Source of the DNA: Flavipsychrobacter sp.
GTDB lineage: Bacteria; Bacteroidota; Bacteroidia; Chitinophagales; Chitinophagaceae
NCBI GenBank assembly: GCA_041392855.1
Contig: JAWKLD010000001.1
Location: 2,714,001-2,778,000, forward strand
Direction of reading: 5' to 3'
Length of the DNA: 64,000 bases
Within the stretch, counting starts at the first letter, position 1. The number at the start of each line of letters is the position of its first letter. A program made the translations under genes and the position numbers. The notes below the pieces were generated by a model. The model saw only the letters and a program-made list of their open reading frames with translations. It had not been told where the DNA came from and did no database searches. Positions 32,330 to 41,181 of the stretch are shown piece after piece.

Positions 32330-34522
32330 ATGTCGTCATTACGTTATTTAGCATTACAAGACCTAGCTCGCGAGGAGCGTAAGATAAAAGATTACTCAGG
32401 TAAGCGTATTACCTCAATGTTTGGTAGCCATGTGTTTACCGACCATTCTATGCGTGAGTATTTGAGTGATGAGGCTTATAAAAGCTTGAAAGCATCTATT
32501 GATGCAGGTGAAAGATTGGATAGAAAAATGGCGGATCAGGTAGCTGCAGGTATGAAAGCTTGGGCGGAGAATATGGGTGTTACTCACTTCACGCACTGGT
32601 TTCAACCACTTACAGGTACTACTGCTGAAAAGCACGACTCTTTCTTTACCATTAAGAGTGATGGTACTGCAATAGAAATATTTGATGGTGACGCATTGAT
32701 ACAACAAGAGCCCGATGCATCGAGCTTCCCTAACGGCGGTATCCGTGCCACTTTCGAGGCACGTGGTTATACTGCTTGGGATCCTTCATCTCCTGCTTTC
32801 ATTTTAGAGAGCGGAAAAGGTAAGACTCTTTGTATTCCTACTATATTCATTGCTTACAATGGTGAGTCGCTTGACCATAAAGCGCCGTTGATCAAATCTA
32901 TCCACGCACTAAACAGTGCTGCGGTAGATGTATGTCATTATTTTGATAAGAATGTATCTAAAGTAACAGCGACACTAGGATGGGAGCAAGAGTATTTTGT
33001 GATAGATGAAGTGATGGCTAATGCACGTCCTGACTTGGTAATGACTGGCCGTACACTAGTAGGTCATGCTCCTGCAAAAGGACAACAACTGGACGACCAC
33101 TATTTTGGTACGATACCAGAGCGTGTATATGCTTACATGCAAGATTTTGAGCAAGAGGCGTACAAGCTGGGTATTCCATTACGTACCCGTCACAATGAGG
33201 TAGCACCGGGACAATTTGAGTGTGCACCAATATTTGAAGAAGTAAACATAGCAGTAGACCACAACTCTTTGTTGATGGATCTAATGAATAAAGTGGCAAA
33301 GCGTCATAAGTTGCAAGTACTACTACACGAAAAACCATTTGCTGGTGTGAACGGTAGTGGTAAGCACAACAACTGGAGCTTAGCAACAGACACAGGAGTT
33401 AATCTATTGTCTCCTGGTAAAACGCCACGTACTAACTTGATGTTCCTGACTTTCTTTGTCAACATCATTAAAGCGGTACATGAGCATGCAGACCTATTAC
33501 GTGCTACTATAGCATCGGCAGGTAACGATCACCGTCTTGGTGCTAACGAAGCGCCACCTGCGATCATATCTGTATACATAGGTAAGTACCTTACTGAAGT
33601 ATTGAATGAGATAGAGGAGCGTGTAAAAGATAAATTCAACGAGCAGGATGAGGTGATCTTGAAATTGGATATCCATAAGCAAATCCCTGAGTTGTTGATG
33701 GATAATACCGACCGTAACCGTACTTCTCCATTTGCTTTTACTGGTAATAAGTTTGAGTTCCGTGCAGTGGGTTCTGCAGCAAACTGTGCTGGCCCTATGG
33801 TGATATTGAATACCATCATGGCAGACAGCTTGAAGAAGTTCAAGTCAGAAGTAGATGCATTGATAGAGAAAGGTGATAAGAAAGACATCGCTATCATACA
33901 AGTATTGCGTAAGTATATCTCTGAGTCGAAAGCAATACGTTTTGAAGGAGATAACTACAGTGAAGCTTGGGCTGAAGAAGCGGCAAAACGTGGCTTGAGT
34001 AATATGAAAACTACTCCTGAGGCGTTACAGTCTTACATCACTGATAAGGCAAAACAACTGTTCATTGACAATAGCATATTTACCGATCGTGAGTTGGAAG
34101 CACGTGTGGAAATAATGCTGGAAGAGTATGTGAAGAAAGTGCAGATAGAAGCGCGTATGATGGGCTATATTGCTACCAACCACGTAGTGCCTGCAGCAGT
34201 TAACTACATGAATACGTTGATAGAGAATGTAAAAGGACTGAAAGACTTAGGTATAGTAGAAAGCAATTATGAAGCACAGTTGAATATCATCAATGTTATT
34301 GGCATGCATATTCAAAACATCAACAGAAATGTAGAGGCGATGATAGCAGCGCGTAAGCTGGCTAATAACGAGGAAGACTCTCATAAACGTGCAACGATGT
34401 ATTGCAATGATGTGAAAACATTGTTTGATACAATACGTTACCACATTGATAAACTGGAATTGATCGTTGACGATAAATTATGGCCGTTGCCAAAGTATCG
34501 TGAGCTATTGTTCTTAAGATAA
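32330..34522 (+). CDS. glnA: Glutamine synthetase type III
   Basis: GSIII makes glutamine from glutamate, ammonia and ATP. It differs from GSI by its roughly 730-aa length, which this protein (730 aa) has. It begins with the GSIII-specific N-terminal block (GSHVFTDHSMREYLSDEAYK, THFTHWFQPLTG). The catalytic barrel is visible in ATLGWEQEYFVID, RHNEVAPGQFECAPIFEEVN, VNGSGKHNNWSLATDTG and NRTSPFAFTGNKFEFRAVGS. The end has the usual long helical region (RNVEAMIAARKLANNEED). It is monocistronic, with its own promoter and a strong terminator. Confidence 0.97.
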   Translation: MSSLRYLALQDLAREERKIKDYSGKRITSMFGSHVFTDHSMREYLSDEAYKSLKASIDAGERLDRKMADQVAAGMKAWAENMGVTHFTHWFQPLTGTTAEKHDSFFTIKSDGTAIEIFDGDALIQQEPDASSFPNGGIRATFEARGYTAWDPSSPAFILESGKGKTLCIPTIFIAYNGESLDHKAPLIKSIHALNSAAVDVCHYFDKNVSKVTATLGWEQEYFVIDEVMANARPDLVMTGRTLVGHAPAKGQQLDDHYFGTIPERVYAYMQDFEQEAYKLGIPLRTRHNEVAPGQFECAPIFEEVNIAVDHNSLLMDLMNKVAKRHKLQVLLHEKPFAGVNGSGKHNNWSLATDTGVNLLSPGKTPRTNLMFLTFFVNIIKAVHEHADLLRATIASAGNDHRLGANEAPPAIISVYIGKYLTEVLNEIEERVKDKFNEQDEVILKLDIHKQIPELLMDNTDRNRTSPFAFTGNKFEFRAVGSAANCAGPMVILNTIMADSLKKFKSEVDALIEKGDKKDIAIIQVLRKYISESKAIRFEGDNYSEAWAEEAAKRGLSNMKTTPEALQSYITDKAKQLFIDNSIFTDRELEARVEIMLEEYVKKVQIEARMMGYIATNHVVPAAVNYMNTLIENVKGLKDLGIVESNYEAQLNIINVIGMHIQNINRNVEAMIAARKLANNEEDSHKRATMYCNDVKTLFDTIRYHIDKLELIVDDKLWPLPKYRELLFLR

Positions 34523-34533
34523 TTTGAATTCAA

Positions 34534-34556
34534 GCCCTGCAACGCAGGGCTTTTTT
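34534..34556 (+). terminator. Terminator of the glutamine synthetase gene
   Basis: GCCCTGC and GCAGGGC pair around a 3-nt loop, followed by six T. Confidence 0.92.
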
Positions 34557-34569
34557 ATTACACCGCTAT

Positions 34570-35115
34570 ATGAATATTACGATCCAATTAATTACGCCTG
34601 AAGATATTAAAGAGGTGCTAGAAGTATACGCACCTTATATTGAAGAAACATCGATCAGCTTCGAGTATGAAGTGCCAAGTATGGAAGAATTTACAGAGCG
34701 AGTAAATGCCGTTACACAACAGTATCCATGGTTGGTAGCTAAGCAAAATGGTATGGTCGTTGGCTATGCTTATGGTATGACACACCGTAGCAGAACAGCC
34801 TATCAATGGTCGGCAGAGGTAGCTATATATATTGCTAAAGATTATAGAAGCAAGGGTGTTGGCAAACAGCTATATGAACAACTATTCGAGTTATTAGCAC
34901 AACAAGGTTATCGTACTGCTTTTGCAGGTATGACCATGCCCAATGAAAGAAGTGAGGCCTTGCATTTATCCTGTGGTTTTGAAGAGATAGGTGTGTTCAA
35001 GAACATCGGCTTTAAGAATAATGAATGGCATAGTGTCAAATGGTTTCAGAAACAATTGGGGGAGTATATAGCAGGCATTGAAAAACCAAGGCCTATTGAC
35101 AAGCTGAAGTCTTAG
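34570..35115 (+). CDS. GNAT N-acetyltransferase, phosphinothricin-acetyltransferase-like
   Basis: The 181-aa protein matches the GNAT subgroup annotated as phosphinothricin acetyltransferase. Visible are EDIKEVLEVYAPYIEETSISFEYE, the strand VAIYIAKDYRSKGVGKQLYE with the acetyl-CoA pyrophosphate loop (RxxGxGxxL type), and NERSEALHLSCGFEEIGVF. Members acetylate methionine sulfone/sulfoximine or the herbicide analogue, all inhibitors of glutamine synthetase. It is striking that this gene directly follows GSIII, although a terminator separates them. Substrate is inferred from family only. Confidence 0.88.
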   Translation: MNITIQLITPEDIKEVLEVYAPYIEETSISFEYEVPSMEEFTERVNAVTQQYPWLVAKQNGMVVGYAYGMTHRSRTAYQWSAEVAIYIAKDYRSKGVGKQLYEQLFELLAQQGYRTAFAGMTMPNERSEALHLSCGFEEIGVFKNIGFKNNEWHSVKWFQKQLGEYIAGIEKPRPIDKLKS

Positions 35116-35161
35116 GTTAATTATTAGTGTATATTAGGATATTTAGGTAAGTTTTTATTTT

Positions 35162-35614
35162 ATGAGTAATATAAAAGAACTTCTACATAAAATTTGCTCA
35201 GAGCATATAGCTACAACAATCCAAGAAATAGAAGCAGCTATTGATGAAAGGAGAGAGGCTATAAAGAGTGATACTAAAAGTAGTATGGGGGATAAGTATG
35301 AGACATCACGCGAGATGCTGCAGCAGGATATCAATATGAATCTGAATCGTCTTTCAAAAGTGCAAGTTGAGGAAGTGGTGTTACAAAGAATAGATTCTGA
35401 AACTACAACTACGATTGTAACAGAAGGTAGTTTAGTATATACAAATAATGGTAATTTTTATGTGGCGATAAGTGCAGGAAAGCTAAATATAGACGGAGCA
35501 ATTTTCTATGCTATTTCTTTATCCTCGCCCATAGGTATGCAACTAAAAGGTAAAAAAGAAGGAGATAGTTTTTCCTTGAATAATAGAGACTATAACATTA
35601 AGCAAATATTATAA
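35162..35614 (+). CDS. GreA/GreB-like protein
   Basis: The 150-aa protein has an N-terminal coiled coil (about 15-65, with AAIDERREAIKSDTKSSMGD and YETSREMLQQDINMN). A C-terminal FKBP-like domain follows (GSLVYTNNGNFYVAISAGKL and SPIGMQLKGKKEGDSFSLNN) that matches the Gre C-terminus, where SPIG...L.GKK.GD is diagnostic. Gre factors reach RNA polymerase's active site through the secondary channel and stimulate transcript cleavage. The acidic tip residues here are changed and the coiled coil is short, so cleavage activity is doubtful. It may be a competitor factor. Similar proteins are often misnamed '3-oxoacyl-ACP synthase'. Confidence 0.7.
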   Translation: MSNIKELLHKICSEHIATTIQEIEAAIDERREAIKSDTKSSMGDKYETSREMLQQDINMNLNRLSKVQVEEVVLQRIDSETTTTIVTEGSLVYTNNGNFYVAISAGKLNIDGAIFYAISLSSPIGMQLKGKKEGDSFSLNNRDYNIKQIL

Positions 35615-35670
35615 TAGCAGGGTCGGGATAACAACCTTAATTCATTATTTTAGCACAAATATTCTGATAG

Positions 35671-36369
35671 ATGAACAAAGTAGTAGCCAACGCAGATGAG
35701 GCGGTAAAAGATATACGATCGGGCATGACCTTAATGCTCGGCGGTTTTGGATTATGTGGTATTCCTGAGAATTGCATTGCAGCCATAGTAAAGAGCGGTA
35801 TTAATGATCTGACTTGTATTTCTAACAATGCAGGTGTAGACGATTTTGGTATCGGGCTGATGCTACAAGGCAAGCAGGTAAAGAAAATGATCTCCTCTTA
35901 TGTGGGTGAGAATGCGGAATTTGAGCGTCAACTATTGAGTGGCGAGTTGGAAGTAGAATTGATACCACAAGGTACACTAGCTACACGTTGCATGGCAGCT
36001 GGTTATGGAATGCCAGCAGTATTTACACCCGCAGGTGTGGGTACGGAGGTGGCTGAAGGAAAAGAGTCCCGCGTGTTTAATGGCAAAGAGTATTTGATGG
36101 AAATAGCTTTTGATGCTGATTTTGCCATAGTAAAAGCATGGAAAGGTGATACGCAAGGCAACTTGATATTTAAAGATACTGCGCGCAACTTCAACCCAAT
36201 GATGGCTATGGCAGGTAAAATAACTATAGCTGAGGTTGAAGAATTAGTGCCAGCAGGTGAGTTAGATCCTAACTTCATCCACACGCCAGGCATTTATGTA
36301 CACCGCATCTTCCAGGGTGCTGATTATGAAAAACGTATTGAGCAACGCACAGTAAGACAAAGAAACTAA
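35671..36369 (+). CDS. 3-oxoacid CoA-transferase subunit A
   Basis: The 232-aa protein is the alpha subunit of a family I CoA-transferase. It carries IRSGMTLMLGGFGLCGIPENCI (the glycine-rich CoA-binding loop), NNAGVDDFGIGLMLQGKQVK and LIPQGTLATRCMAAGYGMPAVFTPAGVGTEVAEGKE. With the B subunit 3 bp downstream it would move CoA between succinyl-CoA and acetoacetate or butyrate-type acids. The butyryl-CoA made by IcmF elsewhere in the window would fit such a pathway, but that link is inference. Confidence 0.94.
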   Translation: MNKVVANADEAVKDIRSGMTLMLGGFGLCGIPENCIAAIVKSGINDLTCISNNAGVDDFGIGLMLQGKQVKKMISSYVGENAEFERQLLSGELEVELIPQGTLATRCMAAGYGMPAVFTPAGVGTEVAEGKESRVFNGKEYLMEIAFDADFAIVKAWKGDTQGNLIFKDTARNFNPMMAMAGKITIAEVEELVPAGELDPNFIHTPGIYVHRIFQGADYEKRIEQRTVRQRN

Positions 36370-36372
36370 ATC

Positions 36373-37029
36373 ATGGGATTGACAAAAGAACAAATAGCGC
36401 AACGCATAGCTAAGGAGCTAAAAGATGGTTACTATGTGAATTTAGGTATTGGCATCCCAACACTAGTAGCTAACTATATACCTGAAGGGGTAGACGTAGT
36501 ACTACAAAGTGAGAATGGATTGTTAGGTATGGGGCCCTTCCCTTTCGAAGGAGAGGAAGATGCAGATCTAATTAATGCAGGTAAGCAAACTATTACTACA
36601 GTACCCGGTTCCGTATTTTTTGATAGTGCTACCAGCTTTGGTATGATACGTGCCGGCAAGGTAGACCTAACAGTTTTGGGTGCTATGGAGGTAACAGATA
36701 CAGGTGATATAGCCAACTGGAAGATTCCCGGTAAAATGGTAAAAGGTATGGGTGGCGCAATGGACTTGGTAGCTTCTGCTAAGAATATCATAGTAGCCAT
36801 GCAGCATACCAACCGTGCAGGTGAAAGCAAATTACTTTCAGAATGTACATTGCCTCTTACAGGTGTTAAGTGTATCACTAAAGTAGTAACGGATCTTGGT
36901 GTGTTTGAAGTTACAGAAGATGGTTTCCGTTGCATAGAATACGCACCGGGTGTAAGTATTGAAGAGATAAAAGAAAAGACAGCAGGCAGACTGGTAATTG
37001 CTGATGATGTAAAAGAAGTAGCGATATGA
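36373..37029 (+). CDS. 3-oxoacid CoA-transferase subunit B
   Basis: The 218-aa beta subunit has NLGIGIPTLVANYIP and the catalytic Glu at residue 47 in QSENGLLGMGPFP. DSATSFGMIRAGKVDLTVLG, KGMGGAMDLV and the C-terminal LTGVKCITKVVTDLGVF follow. It lies 3 bp after subunit A and its stop overlaps the next gene's start (ATGA). The two subunits form the heterodimeric enzyme; length and motifs match succinyl-CoA:3-oxoacid transferases. Confidence 0.95.
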   Translation: MGLTKEQIAQRIAKELKDGYYVNLGIGIPTLVANYIPEGVDVVLQSENGLLGMGPFPFEGEEDADLINAGKQTITTVPGSVFFDSATSFGMIRAGKVDLTVLGAMEVTDTGDIANWKIPGKMVKGMGGAMDLVASAKNIIVAMQHTNRAGESKLLSECTLPLTGVKCITKVVTDLGVFEVTEDGFRCIEYAPGVSIEEIKEKTAGRLVIADDVKEVAI

Positions 37030-37376
37030 TAAATGATGTAACCATATTTCATAAGACGACATGCAGTACCAGTAAAAAGGCACTACAACTACTTATGGAA
37101 AATAAGGTGATGCCTAAAATAAGATTATATGTCGACGAGCCCCCTACACAAGTAGAGTTGAAGGCATTGCTTAAAAAGCTTGGTCTGAAGGCAGAAGATA
37201 TAGTGCGCAAGAAGGAAAAGCTATATAAAGAAGAGTATGCAGGTAAGCAACTTACTCAGGCAGAATGGATAAGAGTGCTATCTAAAAATCCTATACTCAT
37301 AGAACGACCAATTGTTATCAAAGGAGATAAAGCAGTTGTTGGTCGCCCTCCTGAAAAAGTGTTAGAGATACTGTAA
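37026..37376 (+). CDS. ArsC/Spx-family protein
   Basis: The 116-aa protein has the ArsC-type thioredoxin fold: TIFHKTTCSTSKKAL with C13, KAEDIVRKKEKLYKE, and the closing ERPIVIKGDKAVVGRPPEKV block. The family includes arsenate reductases, Spx and many uncharacterised members. This copy lacks the extra cysteines of the thioredoxin-coupled arsenate reductases and sits at the end of the CoA-transferase operon, so arsenate reduction is not certain. The start overlaps the previous stop by 4 nt. Confidence 0.88.
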   Translation: MINDVTIFHKTTCSTSKKALQLLMENKVMPKIRLYVDEPPTQVELKALLKKLGLKAEDIVRKKEKLYKEEYAGKQLTQAEWIRVLSKNPILIERPIVIKGDKAVVGRPPEKVLEIL

Positions 37377-37394
37377 GCAATAGATTATTGCATT

Positions 37395-37417
37395 AAACAT
37401 TCTGTGAATGTTTTTTT
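37395..37417 (+). terminator. Terminator of the CoA-transferase operon
   Basis: AAACATTC and GAATGTTT pair around a 3-nt loop, followed by a T-run. Confidence 0.88.
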
Positions 37418-37446
37418 ATATTGGGTAATTCACAAGTAGTTTATCT

Positions 37447-38541
37447 ATGCGGTTACCCTTTTTTTGTTTGATATTTTTGGCAACAGTTACTATAGCTACT
37501 GCGCAAATAAAAACGGAAAAGCAATTGGTAAGTGAAGTCCTTATGGCTTTGCAGACAAACGATGATTCTACATATGCTACATTGTTTCCTAAGTTCGGCT
37601 TGCTGTGGAGTAAACTAGTCCAGTTTCAGGATACTAATGTGTGGCGCATGCGCCGTGTTGCTAATATGAGAGCACACCCTGAATTGGTAAGACAGCACGA
37701 TCCTGCCTTTAATGACAGAATAGTAAAGACATTCAATAATGTATATCAAAAAGGTGTAGACTCCAATGTTCACTGGGCAGATCTACTCATTGCCGGATAT
37801 GAATTAGAGAAACAACCACTAAATCATAAGATGCGTGGTTTCGAGGTTATAGCACCTATCCGTATGCACGGCATATTATTTGTAAAAGATATGCTTACCA
37901 GAAAGAAGTTTGGGATAGCGTTAAGGAATCTCTTTTTGATAGATGACAACTGGTATGGTGGAGAAGTGCTGAATATAATTGAGGCAGAGAGTACAGAAGA
38001 ATACCATAGAAAGGCAGCTATAGAAAGACGAGTGATGGATGAGCTTTGGGTAGCACTCAAAAATGGAGAGTTGGACAGTATTATTGCCGCTCAGGATAGT
38101 ATTAAGAAAACGAATGTAGTTGTGAGCTACGATGATGATGGTAACCAAGAAGACACGGTAAAAATATTTAAGGAAATTACAGAGCGTAAATTATATGTAG
38201 GCAAGTTGGATAATGAAATAGACATTGTATTATACGTGAGAGGACTGAAAGGTAGCTGCCCTGAGCCTGCCTGCCATTATGAGGCCATTTATAAATTCGG
38301 TGATCTGGATGAGTATCTTATACTAACCGTAACACGAAAGGAAGATGGTACATGGGCTTTTGAGGAAGAGGATGTAGGGGTTATGGAACTAAAGAAGGTG
38401 GGCAAAAACCTTATGGGGGCTTGGATATCTTTTAGAGATAATACTGAATACGAAGCTATGCTTACCGAAAAAGAATCGGTAAAGGGCAGACAGTTGTTTA
38501 AGCTAGATAAAATGATGGATGATTGGCTATGGGGGGAATAG
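37447..38541 (+). CDS. Exported protein of unknown function
   Basis: The 364-aa protein has a signal peptide (LPFFCLIFLATVTIATAQ). It is mostly helical to about residue 120, then beta-rich. Conserved-looking pieces are GFEVIAPIRMHGILFVKDML, LRNLFLIDDNWYGGEVLNI and the Cys-Pro pair CPEPACHYEAIYKFGD. The segment AIAQSDSI-like is absent and I see no catalytic motif, lipobox or sorting domain. It is alone between the CoA-transferase operon and the convergent metallopeptidase-like gene. I do not recognise a family. Confidence 0.7.
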   Translation: MRLPFFCLIFLATVTIATAQIKTEKQLVSEVLMALQTNDDSTYATLFPKFGLLWSKLVQFQDTNVWRMRRVANMRAHPELVRQHDPAFNDRIVKTFNNVYQKGVDSNVHWADLLIAGYELEKQPLNHKMRGFEVIAPIRMHGILFVKDMLTRKKFGIALRNLFLIDDNWYGGEVLNIIEAESTEEYHRKAAIERRVMDELWVALKNGELDSIIAAQDSIKKTNVVVSYDDDGNQEDTVKIFKEITERKLYVGKLDNEIDIVLYVRGLKGSCPEPACHYEAIYKFGDLDEYLILTVTRKEDGTWAFEEEDVGVMELKKVGKNLMGAWISFRDNTEYEAMLTEKESVKGRQLFKLDKMMDDWLWGE

Positions 38542-38544
38542 CTA

Positions 38545-39495
38545 CTATTGCTGCAGTACCTTTTTTAGTTGTTCTACATAAGATGGTTGCCTTACCTTTC
38601 TGCCTGTTATCAGAAATGTAAAATGCTCTGCGCTAATTTCTTCAGGGTGTAATAGATAGTCGGTATTAGTGCCTACTTGCTGAAATATTTCCATAGCGTT
38701 TTGAAACTCTATGATCACAGGTTTTCCATTGCTGATCTTAGGCTGTTTGTTATTTCCTTTGCCTTCTATTACCAGTAGGCTAACTGCAACATACTCTTCA
38801 AAAACACTACCACCTGTATAGTCTCTATTACTATATAATATCAGCACCATATCCTGACCATTTACTGTAATGTAATGGTTGATGACAGGACAATCAGGGT
38901 TAGAGATATTTCTTTGCTGCAATGCTTTGGACACATCTATGGGGTTACATTTTTTAAACCCAAAGAGTGCATATATAGCATCTCGGGTTGCCTCGTTGTA
39001 CCTTGAAAAAATATGAAATAACTCGTGAGATAATATACCTGTTCCTACAAGGCTACTACCCGAGTTGAGTATAATAGCATTGCCTCGCGTGTATCCATCT
39101 GCGCCAAACTCTTCTTGTGCGTTTGTTTTTATAATTAAAATACTGTCGGGTAGTTGTAGCTGCAGCTTGTTGTCTTTAATGAAACTAGCTATAGTGCCCA
39201 TTGATTGTTCAATGCTTTTGGCTTGACTAACTGTCCAATTACGCATGCCCTTGGCAGCATGAGCTAAATAGTCTTTTTCTGTATAGTTACCAGTACCTCC
39301 TATTTTTCCTTGTAGGTCGAAGGTGGAGAAGTTAGCAGTATAGTTATCAGGTGTACTAACGAAGGTAGCAGCCGTTGAGCTATCTGCAATAACAATAGTA
39401 CTATTCAGAAATTGGAAATATTGATTTTGGGCAAAGCTCCTATTAGTTAAAGCCAATAGTGCAAGGAAGAAGAAGGATAGGTATAGCGATCTCAT
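38545..39495 (-). CDS. Exported HExxH protein, putative zinc metallopeptidase
   Basis: The 316-aa protein has a signal peptide (LYLSFFFLALLALTNRSFAQ). At residues 157-161 it has HELFH within GILSHELFHIFSRYNEATRD, an HExxH zinc motif in a helix, with a possible third ligand in the following NEATRDAIY stretch. The region NAIILNSGSSLVGTGIL before it looks like the edge strand of a zincin. Its target is unknown. The last 100 residues have no recognisable domain. It is monocistronic and convergent with the 37447-38541 gene. Confidence 0.75.
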   Translation of the reverse strand: MRSLYLSFFFLALLALTNRSFAQNQYFQFLNSTIVIADSSTAATFVSTPDNYTANFSTFDLQGKIGGTGNYTEKDYLAHAAKGMRNWTVSQAKSIEQSMGTIASFIKDNKLQLQLPDSILIIKTNAQEEFGADGYTRGNAIILNSGSSLVGTGILSHELFHIFSRYNEATRDAIYALFGFKKCNPIDVSKALQQRNISNPDCPVINHYITVNGQDMVLILYSNRDYTGGSVFEEYVAVSLLVIEGKGNNKQPKISNGKPVIIEFQNAMEIFQQVGTNTDYLLHPEEISAEHFTFLITGRKVRQPSYVEQLKKVLQQ

Positions 39496-39609
39496 ATCAA
39501 TTAGATTTTGATGTAAAGTAAAAGAAAATCTTTATACGGCTATTGTTAAGAGGTTATAAAAGGCATAGTTACATCCTGTATCTTTATTTGTATTCTTTAA
39601 GAAGTAATT

Positions 39610-41124
39610 ATGGCAGTACCTACAATAAAGACATTAGGCGAACTCAAAAAATCGGGCTACAAACCCAAGAAGGTAAAGGAAGAAGTAAGGGAAAACTTAA
39701 TAAAACGTATTCAGGAAAAAGATACACCCTTTAAAGGTATCATTGGCTATGAAGATACCGTGATACCTGATGTAGAGCGTGCATTGTTATCACGGCACAA
39801 TATATTGTTCTTAGGCCTACGTGGGCAGGCTAAAACAAAGATGGCCAGAGAGATGGTGAATCTATTGGATGAGTGGGTACCTGTAGTAGATGGTAGTGAC
39901 ATAAACGATGACCCATTTGCACCCATTTCTTCTTACGCCCGAAAACTAATTGAAGAAAAAGGAGATGATACACCAATAAGATGGTTGCACAGAGGTGAGC
40001 GTTATGGAGAAAAACTAGCAACGCCTGATGTGTCTGTTGCAGACCTGATAGGCGATGTAGACCCGATAAAAGCAGCGAATCTAAGATTGAGTTTTGCAGA
40101 CGAGGAGGTGATACACTACGGTATCATACCACGCTCTCATAGAGGCATATTTGTGATAAATGAATTGCCCGATCTACAAGCACGTATACAGGTTTCTCTG
40201 TTCAATATTTTACAAGAGGGAGATATACAGATACGCGGTTTCAAACTAAGGATGCCTCTAGATATACTCTTTGTATTCACTGCCAATCCCGAGGATTATA
40301 CCAATCGTGGTAGCATAGTGACACCGCTAAAAGATAGAATAGAAAGCCAAATCATAACCCACTATCCTAAGTCGGTAGCTATATCGCGTACTATAACAGA
40401 GCAGGAAGCCAATGTGTTGCAAGAGCAAACGGAGAAAGTATTTGTGCCCGAGCTGTGTAGCCTATTGATAGAGCAATTGGCAATGGAGGCGCGTAGTAGT
40501 GAGTATGTAGATCAGAAGAGTGGTGTATCTGCAAGACTTACAATAGCAGCTTATGAAAATTTAGTGAGTACGGCAGAGCGCAGAGCATTGAAAACAGGAG
40601 CTGAAAATACTTGGGTGCGCTTAGCAGATTTTGTAGGGGTAGTGCCATCCATAACGGGTAAGGTAGAGTTGGTATATGAAGGAGAACAGGAAGGTGCTAT
40701 GAATGTAGCTTATAGGATGTTAGGTCAGGCTATCCGTTCGTTATTCACACAATATTTCCCCGACCCTCAAACCTTCAAAAAGGCAGGTCGCTCTCCTGAG
40801 GGAGCTAAGCCCAAACCTAATCCGTACCAGCCGGTGATAGACTGGTTTGGTAAAGGCAATGATCTATTAATGGTACAAGATGAAGATGATAATGCCTACA
40901 GGGATAATCTTTATAAAGTAGACGGTTTGTATAGTGCGGTGAAGCAATTTTATCCTGATACGGAGAAAGAAGAAGTTCTTTTATTGATGGAGTTTATGTT
41001 GCATGGTTTATCTGAATACTCTCTGATAAGTAAAAAAGGCATAGAAGGTGGAGGATATAATTTTGGAGATATATTGGGTAGCATGATGAATATGGATTTT
41101 GATGGTGAAGAAGAGGAATATTAA
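39610..41124 (+). CDS. MoxR/magnesium-chelatase-I-like AAA+ ATPase
   Basis: The 504-aa AAA+ protein has an atypical Walker A at 69-77 (GLRGQAKTK). Its Walker B is GIFVINELPDLQ, and LFVFTANPEDYTNRGSIVTPLKDRIESQI holds sensor-1 and the arginine finger. A lid domain and an acidic tail (DFDGEEEEY) end the protein. This fits the group annotated 'magnesium chelatase subunit I' in non-photosynthetic Bacteroidota, which partners with a VWA-domain protein to remodel or insert metals into targets. No VWA gene lies within the window. It is monocistronic. Confidence 0.88.
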   Translation: MAVPTIKTLGELKKSGYKPKKVKEEVRENLIKRIQEKDTPFKGIIGYEDTVIPDVERALLSRHNILFLGLRGQAKTKMAREMVNLLDEWVPVVDGSDINDDPFAPISSYARKLIEEKGDDTPIRWLHRGERYGEKLATPDVSVADLIGDVDPIKAANLRLSFADEEVIHYGIIPRSHRGIFVINELPDLQARIQVSLFNILQEGDIQIRGFKLRMPLDILFVFTANPEDYTNRGSIVTPLKDRIESQIITHYPKSVAISRTITEQEANVLQEQTEKVFVPELCSLLIEQLAMEARSSEYVDQKSGVSARLTIAAYENLVSTAERRALKTGAENTWVRLADFVGVVPSITGKVELVYEGEQEGAMNVAYRMLGQAIRSLFTQYFPDPQTFKKAGRSPEGAKPKPNPYQPVIDWFGKGNDLLMVQDEDDNAYRDNLYKVDGLYSAVKQFYPDTEKEEVLLLMEFMLHGLSEYSLISKKGIEGGGYNFGDILGSMMNMDFDGEEEEY

Positions 41125-41143
41125 AGCAAAGAATAAATAATAG

Positions 41144-41173
41144 ATAGCGATGATGAATATCATCGCTATTTTT
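41144..41173 (+). terminator. Terminator of the AAA+ gene, overlapping the arfB promoter
   Basis: ATAGCGATGAT (41144-41154) and ATCATCGCTAT (41159-41169) pair around GAAT and run into a T-tract. The right arm and T-tract form the arfB -7 box. Confidence 0.85.
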
Positions 41174-41174
41174 G
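41167..41174 (+). promoter_or_regulatory. -7 promoter box of arfB, built into the upstream terminator
   Basis: TATTTTTG overlaps the descending arm and T-tract of the preceding terminator and ends 8 nt before ATG 41182. Confidence 0.55.
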
Positions 41175-41181
41175 TGGGGTA

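Noticed and set aside
36474..37083. Minus-strand frames opposite CoA-transferase subunit B
   Set aside because: Subunit B carries its catalytic Glu and full family length; the opposite frames have no domain pattern.
37026..37376. Thioredoxin-coupled arsenate reductase
   Set aside because: The extra catalytic cysteines are absent and there is no arsenic cluster, so only the broader ArsC/Spx family is supported.
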